Positions 1-11,030 are shown, counted from the stretch's first letter. The stretch: 64,000 nt of DNA from Enoplolaimus lenunculus (GCA_030248215.1 JASANG010001464.1:37530-101529), one strand, 5' to 3'. Program-made: numbers and translations. The notes: generated from the letters alone by a model not told the origin.

Positions 1-81
1 AATTTGGGCTCGTCGAAAGCTCAAAGACTGCGGAATATGATTTTCCCAATGTGCAATATGGTTTTGCAATTTGATAAAAAA

Positions 82-462
82 CGGGGTGCAACCGGAATTC
101 CGGTTTTGGAATTTTTTGACCTTTCGGTTGTGGTAAATTTTTACCGGAATTACAAATTCCGGTATTAAATTTTAAATGGTGGAAATTGAGGTATTTTACT
201 ACAAATGATGAAAAAAATTAAAAATTAAACAGATTTCATTCGTATAGTGTATAAACCTTCACAATCGCCGAAAATAAAAAGCATCGAAGGTAGATTGCGC
301 TTCCGTGGATTGTGAAAAACTAAAATAGGTATAGCAAATAAAGTGAATTACTATCTCCTACTAGTGTTATTTCATCAATAATAATATTGCCGGTTCCGTT
401 TCCGGTAATTTTTTTAAATTCCGGTTCCGGTTACGTTAAGTTATCGTTCCGGTTGCACCCTG
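82..462. mobile_element. hAT-like MITE, copy 1 (rearranged)
   Basis: The left end reads CGGGGTGCAACCGGAATTCC and the right end is CCGGTTGCACCCTG, matching the termini of the better preserved copy at 7311-7701. Both ends are rich in CCGGTT/CCGGAA. There is no coding capacity and no clean 8-bp target duplication (flanks ATAAAAAA and CCAACTAG differ). Sequence at about 463-570 resembles the interior of the other copy, and a motif near 367-393 recurs at 471-492, so this locus is probably nested or partly duplicated. Confidence 0.7.
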
Positions 463-1340
463 CCAACTAGGGTTATTTTATCAATAATATTGCAAAAAAG
501 AAAACTAAAATGAATTTTTATGACATGTATTTTTCATTTTCTGGATCCGGTTTTGTTAAAAAATTTTAATTTAATGATCGGTTTCCTGCAATGTGGTTTT
601 TATGAACATACGTATACATTGACACAAGCTTTCAAACTAGAGCTCAAACGAAATTCCTTTATTCATTCGTCGCATGCTTTGTACTCTGGTGTCGAAGGGT
701 GGATGTCCGTCCGCCTGTCTGCCTGTCCGTCCGAAAAGAATGTCAGGAGCGGCTGAACCAATTTTAATAAACTTTTTTGTTTGAAAGCCAATTATCCTGG
801 GGTATTAACCTCGTACTGTGTTCGAGCTTCGCTCAATAAATGTAGTTCCACTACGACTGTTTATTAGTGTTACGTAAGGTTTTTGGGTGCGAGGAATCTG
901 AATAAATATAGTTAGCTAACAGCTAATTTGCATATTATTAACTTAATTGACAAGGCAAAACTGTGACATATTGTTTGAAAACGTCTACAACCGATAATTG
1001 AGTAGTTAGCTAATCGATAATTTGCATATAAGCATAATTGATGATCTTAAATAAGGCGTTTTTACAATATTTCACTAATTATTACGGTTTCAAGCAATCT
1101 AATTTCAGCAGTAAAGAATTTTTGAGTGCGAGGAATCTGAAGAAATTGTCTACATACCTTCAAAGCCTACAATCGAATAGTTAGTTAATACCTTAGTTCC
1201 ATTACTTGCGTTCGAGCTTCGCTCAATAAATGTCGCACTACGACTGGTATATATAGCGGTTTGTGAAAATTTATATTTTAGCATAATGACTAAACTGTTT
1301 CCAATAAATAAATAGTGAAAGTGCACTAGCTATTGCATCG
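463..1340. other. Non-coding, with short direct repeats
   Basis: No convincing gene. A motif around TTCGAGCTTCGCTCAATAAA occurs at 821-859 and again at 1211-1246, and a GTGCGAGGAATCTGAA motif occurs near 888 and 1126, suggesting an old duplication of about 240-390 bp spacing. The rest is AT-rich and unrecognised. Confidence 0.5.
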
Positions 1341-1565
1341 ACACCGGAAGTTTGAGGGATAGATTCAACGCATGCGTATCTTATGCAGCAATTCGAAACG
1401 AGTTATACCGAGGAGTGATCAATTCAACACCGGCAATTTGAGGGATAGAACCAACGCACATCTTGTACCGCAATCCGAACCGTATAATGCCGAGGGGTGA
1501 TCATTTCAACAAGGACAGTTTAAAGGATAGAATCAACACATATCTTATGCCGCAATTCGAAACGT
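1341..1565. repeat. Tandem repeat, about 84-bp unit, 2.7 copies
   Basis: Units begin at 1341, 1427 and 1509 with ACACCGG / ACAAGGA and share GAGGGATAGA..CAACGCA..ATCTTAT..GCAATTCGAA and a GAGGGGTGATCA-type end. Copies differ at many positions, so the array is old. No function is apparent. Confidence 0.75.
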
Positions 1566-2099
1566 TTTTGTTTTTTAAACAACACCTTAGACTGGCTGTC
1601 TAACGTTCAAAAACTGAGAAAATGTTTGGATTAGGACTAAAAAATACTATAATATTAAATTTCCGCAAAGTGATCAAAAATATTTCCGGGGAGATCACAT
1701 GTATCCACATTTATATTCCCCGCCGCAATGGTCAAGGTTAACCCGCTAAATTAAACCACTGAAGTGATGCAGTAAAAACTGAATGAGGATAACTGCACAA
1801 AGGCTCGTCTTTTGACCAGATTTAAACTTGCAACACTTACTGGTGCTCTCATGATATACAGCACAAGCACATAATTCCCCACATTTTACCGTATTAGGTA
1901 TTCGTTTAAGGATCCGTAGGTTCAGACCGATCCCCGCTCTGGAGGCCCACTTTTCCAGCAGCTTAGTAAAAAAGGTCTGAAGTCTCGGTTCCTACCTAAA
2001 CTTACAGTCATTAACGAGTCTGCAGTTCCTATTTAAAACGAAGAGGTCAGAGCGGGTTACCACATTTTTGCCATGTTCGGGGTGTCAGTCTAGGTAGGA

Positions 2100-2300
2100 A
2101 CCGGGACATCAGAAGTTTTAACTAAGCAGCTGGAAAAGCGGACTAGAGCGGGGATCGAACTCTCAGCGTACGGATCCTCAAGGTAACACTCTAACGTAGC
2201 CCGCCTCTCCAACTGCATTTTTTCGTCGACTATTTTCCTGGTGCAGATGCAATAAATGCAATGCACATTGTGTTGTACGGTCGACATCTATAGTCGACGA
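2100..2300 (-). repeat. tRNA-derived SINE-like repeat, head-to-head arrangement
   Basis: On the minus strand this holds a tRNA-like head (B-box-like TTCGATCCCCGC, joined to a GCTTAAGGATCC-like core) fused near 2240 to a plus-strand body with ATGCAATGCACATTGTG. The palindromic join suggests two copies meeting head to head. The tRNA fold is too degraded to call a functional tRNA. Confidence 0.6.
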
Positions 2301-2308
2301 CAATTGCA

Positions 2309-2400
2309 CAGGCGGGCCACGTGGCGCAGTGGTATAGTGCTCGCTTAAGGATCCCTAGGCTGAGAGTTCGATCCCCGCTCTAGCACGCTTTTCCAGCTGC
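2309..2400 (+). repeat. tRNA-like SINE head
   Basis: Contains an A-box-like TGGCGCAGTGG and a B-box-like AGTTCGATCCCC at tRNA-like spacing, followed by GCTTTTCCAGCTGCTTAGTA, which recurs in the copy near 1950-1980. The T-stem does not pair well and the acceptor ends are poor, so this is a tRNA-derived repeat rather than a working tRNA gene. Confidence 0.6.
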
Positions 2401-2445
2401 TTAGTAAAAGGTCTGATGTCCCTCAGTTCCAACCTAGACTGACAT

Positions 2446-2740
2446 GGGGGCTACGCCGTGAGCGCAATGGTAAACTGCCGCGCTATGAACACGGTATCCA
2501 GTCGAGAATAGGATGGACGGTCAAGGGACGACCTTGTTGAAAATAAGGGCATGTAAGCATGTGAGACATGCTTGTCCTGGTGCATACGCAATAAATGCAA
2601 TGCACATTGTGTTGTACAGTAGACACATATAGTCGACGAAAAATGCAGTTAGAGAGGCTAGCTACGGGGCGCAGTGGTAGAGTGCTCGCTTAAGGATCCA
2701 TAGGCTGATAGTTCGATCCCCGCTTAGCCCGCTTTTCCAG
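2446..2740 (+). repeat. SINE-like repeat, most complete copy
   Basis: Order: a first tRNA-like block (GAGCGCAATGG; 2447-2515), a body with GGGACGACCTTGTTGAAAAT and GACATGCTTGTCCTGGTGCA, the ATGCAATGCACATTGTG motif, and a second tRNA-like block (GGGCGCAGTGG..AGTTCGATCCCC; about 2668-2735). Related body sequence occurs at 4020-4110 and 40980-41140, so the unit is dispersed. Confidence 0.6.
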
Positions 2741-3726
2741 CTGCTGGGAGTAAAATGAAACCAAGACTGTATAATTTTACCCATCCGTTCGGGAATATTA
2801 CGTAATATGTAAAAAATCCTGGGGAATCAAAATGTTGCGTTTTGCGCGCATCTCCTCTGATATTTAAATAATCAAATGCGTGCAAACTTACTTCGAAGAT
2901 GAGTTTTGTTCAATTCATCTTCGACATCACTGCAGGATGCACCATCAGACACTTTACTTGGGCTAGGCAACTCTGCCATTGATATCGTAATAAGCAAATA
3001 TTGATATAGAGCTTGTAGGTTAATTTAAATACAGGATGCCGTAATTTTCCTACACACAATAAACAACATTGTATATTTAAAAGAACGATATGGACGCTCA
3101 ATACGTAACGTTCTGAGACGCGGCTCAGATTAATGACGCTCTAACTCCAAGTATAAACGCCACGACATTCTGTGGTAGATTACAGAATTGCTAAGCATTA
3201 TGCTCAACGCTACGCAGCATACTGGTAAAATATATTTCACATAATAGCTAACAGTAGTTGAAGCAATGCTGCAATAACAACACAACACAGCTTTGCAGAA
3301 TGAAATTTTGGCTTTTCAGCTTTCACAGATTTACCATCGTACCCGAATACAAACCTTTCGCTTAACGCAAACATGCGCATATAACGAATTAAACTACTCC
3401 TTAAGTTTTAACCCGGAACCGGTTCATACTCAATACACTTTGTCGTTAAACCAATATCAACTAGCTAAGTTATCATAGTGGTTAATTAAATATAATCCTT
3501 ATCTCAAAAGATGGTCCGTCGATATCATTTAAACGTTGCATTAAAACACCATGTGACAAAAACAGGTTTACCTTGCCCAGAGCAATTTTGTAAGACCCAA
3601 GCGGCTTATGTTATTTCTAGATTTCGTCGACAAAATTTAGGAAACTCTTGAATTTGATGAAGAACGTGCGGTTATATTGGCTTTGCGATATAAGTAATAT
3701 TCAAAAAGTATTAGAAGCTGCTATGA

Positions 3727-3802
3727 TGTCTTCTGTTTTTTCTTCATCTTCTTCCGCACCTTCTTCCTTTCTTTCTTCGTCTTCTTCTGTTTCTTGTCTT
3801 AA
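3727..3802. repeat. CTT-rich polypyrimidine tract
   Basis: About 75 bases of C and T only with CTTCTT periodicity on the plus strand. Simple-sequence DNA. Confidence 0.8.
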
Positions 3803-4019
3803 AATAACGCGGTTTTCGTAACTAAATCGCTAGTCATTAGTTAACTGCTTGAAATTTTACAATATTAGCGAACCAGATCTTCTTATATCGAGCACTGTAT
3901 CAATAAACTTTAATATTAATATACATAGCTAGGTTATAAAAATCGGCAAAATGTGTTGTTTAGAAAAATTTTCGTATTTTCGTATTCAGCTTAATGCGGC
4001 GTGTGAGAAAGTGGTGGTT

Positions 4020-4255
4020 GTATGCATGTTGAGACATGCTTGTCCGTTATTTGCACATGCAATGGATGGTCGGTCATGGGACGACCTAGTTGAAAATAAG
4101 GGTGTGATAAGTTAGGTAGGCTAGGGTACGAAGGGTACGATGGTTTTTAGTTCTGACTGAACAGCTGAAAATGAGGCACGTTCCCAGAAGATTTCGAACT
4201 CGGTCGACAGATTATCAGTCCAGCACGCAAGTCACTAAGCCATGCTGCCTCACAA
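4020..4255. repeat. SINE-like body plus minus-strand tRNA-like block
   Basis: The plus strand at 4020-4110 repeats the GACATGCTTGTCC and GGGACGACC..GTTGAAAATAAGG body of the SINE-like unit at 2446. Next to it, 4105-4255 read on the minus strand resembles a tRNA with an A box (TGGCTTAGTGAC) and a B box (GAGTTCGAAAT). Pairing is imperfect, so this is called a tRNA-derived repeat. Confidence 0.5.
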
Positions 4256-5284
4256 TCAACTGCTGAGTTTTTCTATTTTTTTGCCTTATAAGAACCTCAA
4301 TATTATACACATGCATCTAGGTTCTTTCCTGTTTTACTGCTGCTGCATATGAAGGCACTACATATGTGTATGGCCACAGAATGAAAGGGAAATACTTGAT
4401 TAACAAAACGCGCAAAACCCCCGTTAGCCCACTTCAGGAAACTATGAAAACTCAGGAGAGCCTGGAGAAAACCAACAGAGCTAGTAAGAACCAGCTAGAA
4501 AACTAGAAACTAACAGAAATCAATCCAAACTTTAATCACAAAAGCACACAGTACAAGATAACAAATGAGGTGCGAGACAACTGATGATGATAGGCAAAGT
4601 AACGCTGTTTTATAGTAAATTTCACCCACGCCCGGAAGCGTCAGTACTGGATTCTTTTCAATCACGCAACGTTTCACATTTTCACATGCATGTTACATCA
4701 TGCTTATTGCATCATCTTCAGTTAGCTACTCATGACAGTTTCACGAATGTTCAGCTGTCACAACACCTCCGTTCCAGCCTTGAAGTTCCTGATAAGGCGA
4801 TCAGCAACAAGCAGGAATGACCGGTTTAGGAGTCCTGGACGACCGTCGGAGATTGTGAGGGCCGTAATCGCCACCCACTGGGATTCGAGGATTTCGTCGT
4901 TGCCGTCAGGCTTCTGTAGGTTTGTAATCGATACTGGTGACATTCAGTTTGTCCAGTGATGGAGGATCGACAAATTCGTTGTCGTCAACAGCACCATAGC
5001 GAGGACTGTGTTGGTCGATGTGACGTCACCAAACAGGACCAGTTGGGCACACTCGAACGTTGACGCTCCACGGCCCGAACACTAGAAACGACTGCTGGCA
5101 CCCATCGCGGCTCTTTGTCACCACCCGGCCGGAAATGCAAAGCGTAGACCGCTGATTCAACGTTGAATTTCCGATTGAGTTTGGCCACGACTCGATCGGT
5201 GTTGTGATTGTTTGCGTCCCTAGTTTGACGAGCTTGCGCTTGTTGAGCCGGTAAGGGAGCAAATGTATCGACCATAACTCGAAT

Positions 5285-5871
5285 TTATTGATTGTTTAAC
5301 AATTCGCTTGAGGAATAGTCGCTATTCGGAATTGGGGTTCGCCGATACTGCAACAGGAATTCCTGAAGAACTGCTTTCGGCGAAAGACTTGACTTGCGCA
5401 AAGATTGTTTGAAGAACTGCACCATGCGTTCTGCAGCGCCATTCGCTGAAGGATGGTACGGGGCACCCATAGATGAGCAATTCCATGTTGCCGCACCAAT
5501 CCTTACTCGCTAATCGCCCGAGTGCATGTGGATATCCGAAATGCGCAAAATCCTGCTCGAGCAGTTCGATTGTTGACCGGGCGATTTGAGTGAGTTTGGT
5601 GAATGCAGGGATATTTGGAATAAGCATCCACGACAATGAGCCAGTTGCTACCGAGGAAATTGATAGCGTGATCAACGTGAACACGTGACCACGGTTTTTC
5701 GGGAAGCATCCAAGGATGAACTGGAGCTTTAGGAGGATTGCGCTGATGCTCAGCACACGTTGCGCAATTTTGGCACAATGCAACAATTTCAGACTCGATA
5801 TTGGGCCAGTAAACTGACGACCTCGCTAACTGCTTCATTCGTTGCATTCTGAAGTGTCCCAAATGGAGCAC
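5285..5871 (-). pseudogene. Integrase fragment of gypsy copy A
   Basis: This is the Ty3/gypsy integrase core that would join cDNA to genomic DNA. The H2C2 finger remnant (CQNCATC), the first catalytic Asp motif (HVDHAINFLGSNWLIVVDAYSKYP) and the catalytic-Glu motif NGAAERMV are visible in different frames. A deletion near 5505-5520 removes the second Asp region that copy B keeps at about 8520-8570. It cannot encode an active enzyme. Confidence 0.85.
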
Positions 5872-6255
5872 ATCTAGAGCACGTTGACGAAGACTAGAGG
5901 TAATGACTAATCTGGACCCGTAGAACAGACAGCCGTTGGCGATAGATAGCGAATCGGTGACTTTTCGGAAAAGAGTGATCGACTTTTCATGATCGTCGAG
6001 CTTGTTCGGCCACCCGTCCTTGACGTAACGCTTGACCTAGGAAATGATTGGATCCTTGGCCGATTCGTGCACAACAGTATTGTTTTTTACCGTATCGAAT
6101 TGTTGATTGATTGTTTTGATGGTACAGACGGTGTCGACGTCAGTACCATCTTCCTTTCCGTCAAATTAACATCCGGATTTACAGGGAAACGACTGAGCAT
6201 ATCGGCGTTGCCATGTGCCGCGGTTCGACGATACTCGATAGTGTAGTCATATTGT

Positions 6256-6545
6256 TTAAGAGTGAGAGCCCATCTCGCCAGTCGATTGGCGGCGAGTGCC
6301 GGAGTAGGCTTTATCAGTCACTAGAATAAACTGGCGTCCGTAAAGGTATCGGTGATACTTGTTAAGAGCAAAGATGATTGAGAGGGCTTCCTTTTGTATT
6401 TGACTGTATTTTTGTTCAGTTGAGGTGAGAGTTTTTGTGACATATGCTATAGGTCGTTCGGAACCATCTGAGAATCGATGGAAAAAGACGGCACCAATTC
6501 CAACATCTGACGCGTCGCAGGAGATGCCAACCGGAGTTGTTTGGA
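6256..6545 (-). pseudogene. RNase H fragment of gypsy copy A
   Basis: Residues such as GISCDASDVGIGAVFFHR, ERPIAYVTKTL and QIQKEALSIIFALNKYHRYL are the gypsy RNase H signature, including the catalytic Asp of the DAS motif. It sits between the GC-rich replacement segment and integrase and is interrupted downstream. Confidence 0.85.
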
Positions 6546-6547
6546 AA

Positions 6548-6795
6548 AGAACCAAAAGTGCCCCTCCGCCGGGCCATCCTCCACTCCTGAAAAGCCTGTG
6601 GGAGCCCCCCCCAGGGGGCAGAGGGGATGAGGGGGGCCTCACAGACGGGAAAAGGCAGAACGCACGACCCAAGAAAACGCAGCGAAGAACGCGCACGGAG
6701 GGGCGATCCTGACAGCCCCCACCCCCCCCCCCTTCGAAGCCGATCGCAAAACAAACCGGGACCACCACGCGACGACGCCCACCCGGACTTGTCGT
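6548..6795. other. GC-rich segment replacing part of RT
   Basis: About 250 bp of strongly GC-rich DNA with C and G homopolymer runs (a C10 run near 6722) sits where the RT connection region should be. It has no similarity to the matching part of the intact element (about 21800-22110) and differs sharply in composition from both flanks. It may be an insertion, a gene-conversion tract or an assembly artefact. Confidence 0.6.
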
Positions 6796-6799
6796 TAAG

Positions 6800-7291
6800 T
6801 CGACGTAGAAGGGCTCGAAGATTCGTAGGATGATCCGCAGCCGTTGCTCCACTGACAATGATGTCGTCTAGATACACACCAACGCCAGCTAAGTCGCTTG
6901 TCAGTTGCTCCATCATTTCTTGAAAGTAACCCGGAGCCGAGCTTATTCCAAAAGGTAGTCGAGTTTGAAGCAACGAACCTTGATGAGTACTCAGAGCCAA
7001 GCGTTTTTGAGAGATTGGACCCAACGGAATTTGATTGTAGGCGTCGGCCAAATCGATTTTCGTAAACTCATAACCTCCGCCTAGGTTGCGCATCGGATCC
7101 TCCGGGGAAGGCATCGGACAGCGGTGCGTTTCCAACTGCTGATTGACTGTCACCGAATAGTCGCCACACACACGGATTTTTGTTTTGGGTTGACCTGGGA
7201 GTAATGCGTTTCGGATTGGTACGACTGGAGTACCATATTCGCTGAATTGTGTTCGTTTTACTGGATTATTTTCAATCACGCAACGTTTCAC
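6800..7291 (-). pseudogene. Reverse transcriptase fragment of gypsy copy A
   Basis: Visible RT blocks are CGDYSVTVN, FTKIDLADAYNQIPL, LPFGISSAPGYFQ and VYLDDIIVSG, with the YxDD catalytic motif intact. The N-terminal part of pol and all of gag are absent: the RT runs straight into a second copy of the element's 3'-terminal sequence near 7262, giving a tail-to-body tandem with copy B. Confidence 0.85.
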
Positions 7292-7310
7292 ATTTTCACA
7301 TGCATGTTAC

Positions 7311-7701
7311 CAGGGTGCAACCGGAATTCCGGTTCCGGTTACGGCATTTTTTCACCTTCCGGTTCCGGTAATTTTTTACCGGATTTAAAAATTCCGGTGT
7401 TATAATTTGGCCGTTTTTTTAACTTTGCTAATCTTTAAGAATCTCTTTAGAAAGCCACTTGTATTCCGAATATAAGCCATTGATGGTGGATTTCACTTCA
7501 GTCGACGACGAAAATCTAAAATACAACAAATAAAATAAATATCTATGTTCGACTAAGGTTATTTCACAAATAATAGAGCAAAAAATAAGATTAAAATGAA
7601 ATTTTTGGTGAAATGCATTTTTCACTTTCCGGTTCCGGTTCCGGTAAAATTTTCAAATTCCGGTTCCGGTTCCGGTAAATTGTAATTCCGGTTGCACCCT
7701 G
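7311..7701. mobile_element. hAT-like MITE with perfect 8-bp target duplication
   Basis: A 391-bp non-coding element bounded by inverted termini CAGGGTGCAACCGGAATTCC and CCGGTTGCACCCTG, flanked by direct repeats CATGTTAC at 7303-7310 and 7702-7709. The paralogous sequence near 4686-4693 holds the empty site with one CATGTTAC. CA-type ends and an 8-bp duplication fit the hAT superfamily. No transposase is encoded, so it would need one in trans. Confidence 0.92.
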
Positions 7702-8645
7702 CATGTTACATCATGCTTATTGCATCATCTTCAGTTAGCTACTCATGACAGTTTCACGAATGTTCAGCTGTCACAACACCTCCGTTCCAGCCTTGAAGCT
7801 CCTGATAAGGCGATCAGCAACCAGCAGGAATGACCGGTTTAGGAGTCCTGGACGATCGTCGGAGATTGTGAGGGCCGTAATCGCCACCCACTGGGATTCG
7901 AGGATTTCGTCGTTGCCGTCGGGCTTCTGTAGGTTTGTGATCGATGCTGGTGACATTGAGTTTGTCCAGTGATGGAGGATCGACAAATTCGTTGTCGTCA
8001 ACAGCACCATAGCGAGGACTGTGTTGGTCGATGTTACGTCACCAAACAGGACCAGTTGGGCACACTCGAACGTTGACGCTCCACGGCCCGAACACTCTAG
8101 AAACGACTGCTGGCACCCATCGCGTCTCTTTGCCACCACCCGGTCGGAAATGCAAAGCGTAGACCGCTGATTCAACGTTGAATTTCCGATTGAGTTTGGC
8201 CACGACTCGATCGGTGTTGTGATTGTTTGCGTCCCTAGTTTGACGAGCTTGCGCTTGTTGAGCCGGTAAGGGAGCAAATGGATCGACCATAACTCGAATT
8301 TATTGATTGTTTAACAATTCGCTTGGGGAATAGTCGCTATTCGGAATTGGGGTTCGCCGATACTGCAACAGGAATTCCTGAAGAACTGCTTTCGGCGAAA
8401 GACTTGACTTGCGCAAAGATTGTTTGAAGAACTGCACCATGCGTTCTGCAGCGCCATTCGCTGAAGGATGGTACGGGGCACCCATGAGATGAGCAATTCC
8501 ATGTTGCTGGCACCAATCCTTGAATTCGCTTGATGTGAAATCGGTTCCATTGTCGCTAACTAGTGCATGTGGATATCCGAAATGCGCAAAATCCTGCTCG
8601 AGCAGTTCGATTGTTGACCGGGCGATATTGATTGAGTTTGGTGAA
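7702..8645 (-). mobile_element. Truncated Ty3/gypsy retroelement, copy B
   Basis: This is the 3' end and integrase of the same family as copy A; the two are near-identical over about 940 bp. It retains the integrase region around the second Asp (PHALVSDNGTDF read on the minus strand), NGAAERMV and YRRTP. It stops inside integrase near 8645, where unrelated AT-rich sequence begins. Confidence 0.85.
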
Positions 8646-8649
8646 ATGT

Positions 8650-9420
8650 CTCAGTTACTTAGCTAATAGATTTTGGCTTACGTTGTTTTTAGTTGTTGTC
8701 ATTTTTGTGGTTTACGAGTAAACGCGTTTTAATGTGATAGCTATATTTCGAGTTACGTGTTATTTTCGGTGGTAACACTTTCGTGATCCTGGATTTAATA
8801 ACTGGTGCTAAAACTCTGAGTGAGTTAGGTTCTGTTTGAATCATTTTTGTTCGGCCGCTGGCTAAAAAGATCAGCGGATTTAATGACTAATTTTCTTGGT
8901 CAAAATTAGTTTAATTGGAATACTTGCATGATGGTGTGTTTGGCATGAATTGTTTTTCTGCTTCACTATCGGTCAGTAAAACTTTATTCCGTGCCGCGTC
9001 ACTGGAGCCTTAGTAAATCTAGGGGAAAGTGGACGCCGAATTTCGTGGAGATTCGAATTTCCTATGGTCCGGTCCCGATTCAGATTCACCAGAACCGACG
9101 GTGCGTATTCAAAACCTAACCTATCTTAAACTCACACGCCGGATCAGAAAATATCAATTTTGAAATTCTTTCGAAAAAAATTTATTTTTCCATTTTATAA
9201 GGGTCCACGAGCAGATCCAAAGGCGGGGGGAGCGTACGCCCCCCATCACAAATTTTTTTGTGATAAAATGGTAAAGTCCCTCCATTGCAATTTTTCCCCT
9301 CAGAAATTTTTGTGTAAAAAAGATATGGTCCCTAATTTTTTCCTCAGAAATTTTTTCGTTATGAAATGATAAGGTCTCTGCCTTACAATTTTTGCGTTCC
9401 AAAACATTTGCCACCCCGCC
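8650..9420. other. Non-coding; short dispersed repeats
   Basis: No gene recognised. From about 9155 to 9420 motifs of the type CAGAAATTTTTTCG and GATAAAATGGTAAAGTCCCT recur two to three times in degenerate form around a G6/C6 hairpin (GGGGGGAGCGTACGCCCCCC near 9225), which looks like a decayed dispersed repeat. Confidence 0.45.
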
Positions 9421-9701
9421 CTCTCTGTCATATATAATTGAAAAATTCTAAAGATGGGCAAATAACATACTGTTCGACGTGGCTTTACGAGATAATGGAA
9501 TGAAGTGAAATCAAACGGTCTAGAAACTATAGGTATGTGTTGATTAATTGACATCGGTAATATCGGCACTTATTGTGAATAACCGTTCCGATATCAATAC
9601 TGGCGCGACATTGGCAAAATTTAAAAATACGTCATCGGCAAAAATTTTGTATCTTCGCAACACAAGAAGCAAGTAACATCAATCAGTGCAATGAACTAAT
9701 C

Positions 9702-9970
9702 CATCGTTCACAATAAGAAATTTCATTTTGCCACCGAAAACAATATAAGGTAGGGTTAACACGTGTCAATTTTCAAAGTTGTCATGCGTTAACCCAACCC
9801 TAACTGGAAAATTGCGGGTCACAGAGTATCATGTAACACGCGTTAGTGTAGGGATAACGCAATTTTTACGTTATGGTATGGTTAACGTATGACAATTTTG
9901 AAAATTGACACGTGTTAACCCTACCTTACAATGTTCGGTGGCGAAATACAACTTTTAATTGTGAACGATG
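9702..9970. mobile_element. MITE-like element with about 85-bp inverted arms
   Basis: The left arm (from CATCGTTCACAAT at 9702, through GCCACCGAA and AAGGTAGGGTTAACACGTGT) is repeated in reverse complement in the right arm ending at 9970. The short centre also has GTTAAC-type palindromes. The 269-bp unit could fold into a long hairpin. No coding region; the target duplication is unclear. Confidence 0.75.
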
Positions 9971-10240
9971 CATAAACAAAAATCTTCTAATTTCGCTGAC
10001 AGTTTGTTGTTACGTGTGAATCACTCTTTAAACCTGGCGATGGGTTGCCCTCGACCGCATCTGTAATAGAATACGCAAAATTTTAATTATTTTTATAATG
10101 TACGTATACATAATATGCACATATTTTGCTCTTGTAGGCATGCATAGTTGAACTGACATTTTTGATTATTGAACTTACTTTAACGTAATGTACATTAAAC
10201 TACGTATTACTTTGCTGTAGCACTGGGAATTTGGTTAAAA

Positions 10241-10540
10241 ATGTCAAGTAAGGCACCTTCACCTACACAGCAGCATTCTCCGTATGTTATTTCGCCGCAA
10301 ACCAACGCACCAACTGGTAGTTTAAGTGCTGTGGAGCGGCAAATGCTTGCTAACGTTGAAGCACTTAATACAAAACGTGCTACAAAATATCGTTTGATAC
10401 GCGGAAAAAACTTTTGGACTGGATTGTTACTTGGAGGCATTGTAGTGTCGGTTTATTCCTACACAATTTGGTCAATAAGGCAAGAATCCTTTCTCGATGA
10501 CACTGAAAGTCCATACATTGAAAAAGCAGAAGTTGCTTAG
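10241..10540 (+). CDS. coa3: Cytochrome c oxidase assembly factor 3 (COA3/CCDC56)
   Basis: This is a complete 99-residue single-exon frame. COA3 is a small inner mitochondrial membrane protein that acts with COX14 in stabilising newly made COX1 during complex IV assembly. The match to the family lies in the second half: a basic stretch (KYRLIRGKNFWTG, residues 48-61), one membrane segment (about 58-77) and the hallmark YSYTIWSIRQESFLDD (72-87), closely like YGYTFYSISQERFLDE in animals. The N-terminal 40 residues are polar and variable, as usual. Length fits the roughly 80-110 residues of the family. The start has an in-frame stop upstream and an A at -3. It appears intact and is the most conventional gene here. 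Confidence 0.87.
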   Translation: MSSKAPSPTQQHSPYVISPQTNAPTGSLSAVERQMLANVEALNTKRATKYRLIRGKNFWTGLLLGGIVVSVYSYTIWSIRQESFLDDTESPYIEKAEVA

Positions 10541-10719
10541 AAGCGAAGCGTGTAAAGAGTGTTTGGTTTTGCTTTATTACCAACACGGAGATTGATTTAT
10601 TACGAACTTTGTTTCGGCAAAATTTGCTTCGTATATATTATGGAATTTTGCTAGTAAAAAGTTCCAGCAAGTGACTTCATTACGTGGACAGTCACGGACA
10701 CCATTAAGCGCGCAGAAAC

Positions 10720-11030
10720 CGGGTGCGTCCACAGTGGTTGTGGTTACGGTTTTATAGTCGCGTTCGAATTTTTGAGTGTTCGCGGCTCAAACGCAGTTTG
10801 AGAAGCGATCGTATTCACGATTTTAATTTGGTTCGCAGTTGCTGTTGGAACCTGGCTTCTCCACAGCGGGGGGGCAGCACTTTTCGAAATTTTCATTTTC
10901 CCCAGGCGAAAATTTTGCCGCCCCCAGGAAAGTCCCCCCGGCGAATTTTTGGCCGCCCTCCAGCATATTTTTTTGCTGGGGGGCCCCAGGACTTTTCCAG
11001 GTCAAAAATTTTCAATGTTAAAACGTAAAG
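10720..11030. repeat. Dispersed repeat, inverted partner of 11950-12275
   Basis: Shares GCTTCTCCACAGC, CCCCAGGAAA-type G/C-run blocks and AAACGCG/GTGGTCGCAGTC-type motifs with 11950-12275 in opposite orientation. Together they flank the MITE at 11264-11766 like arms of a larger inverted structure. Short frames across it are composition artefacts. Confidence 0.6.

Larger units (their letters stand above)
4640..7262 (-). mobile_element. Truncated Ty3/gypsy retroelement, copy A
   Basis: Read on the minus strand the order is RT (7290 to about 6800), RNase H (about 6545-6256), integrase (5871-5285) and an integrase C-terminal region to about 4985, followed by the 3' end. RT shows LPFGISSAPGYFQ and VYLDDIIVSG; integrase shows HVDHAI, NGAAERMV and YRRTP. 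Gag and protease are missing, frames are broken, and about 40 bp around the second catalytic Asp of integrase is deleted compared with copy B. The family is related to, but distinct from, the element at 18929-24269. Confidence 0.85.

Noticed and set aside
2309-2400. Functional tRNA gene
   Set aside because: A- and B-box-like motifs are present, but the T-stem and acceptor stem do not pair and the unit is a repeat.
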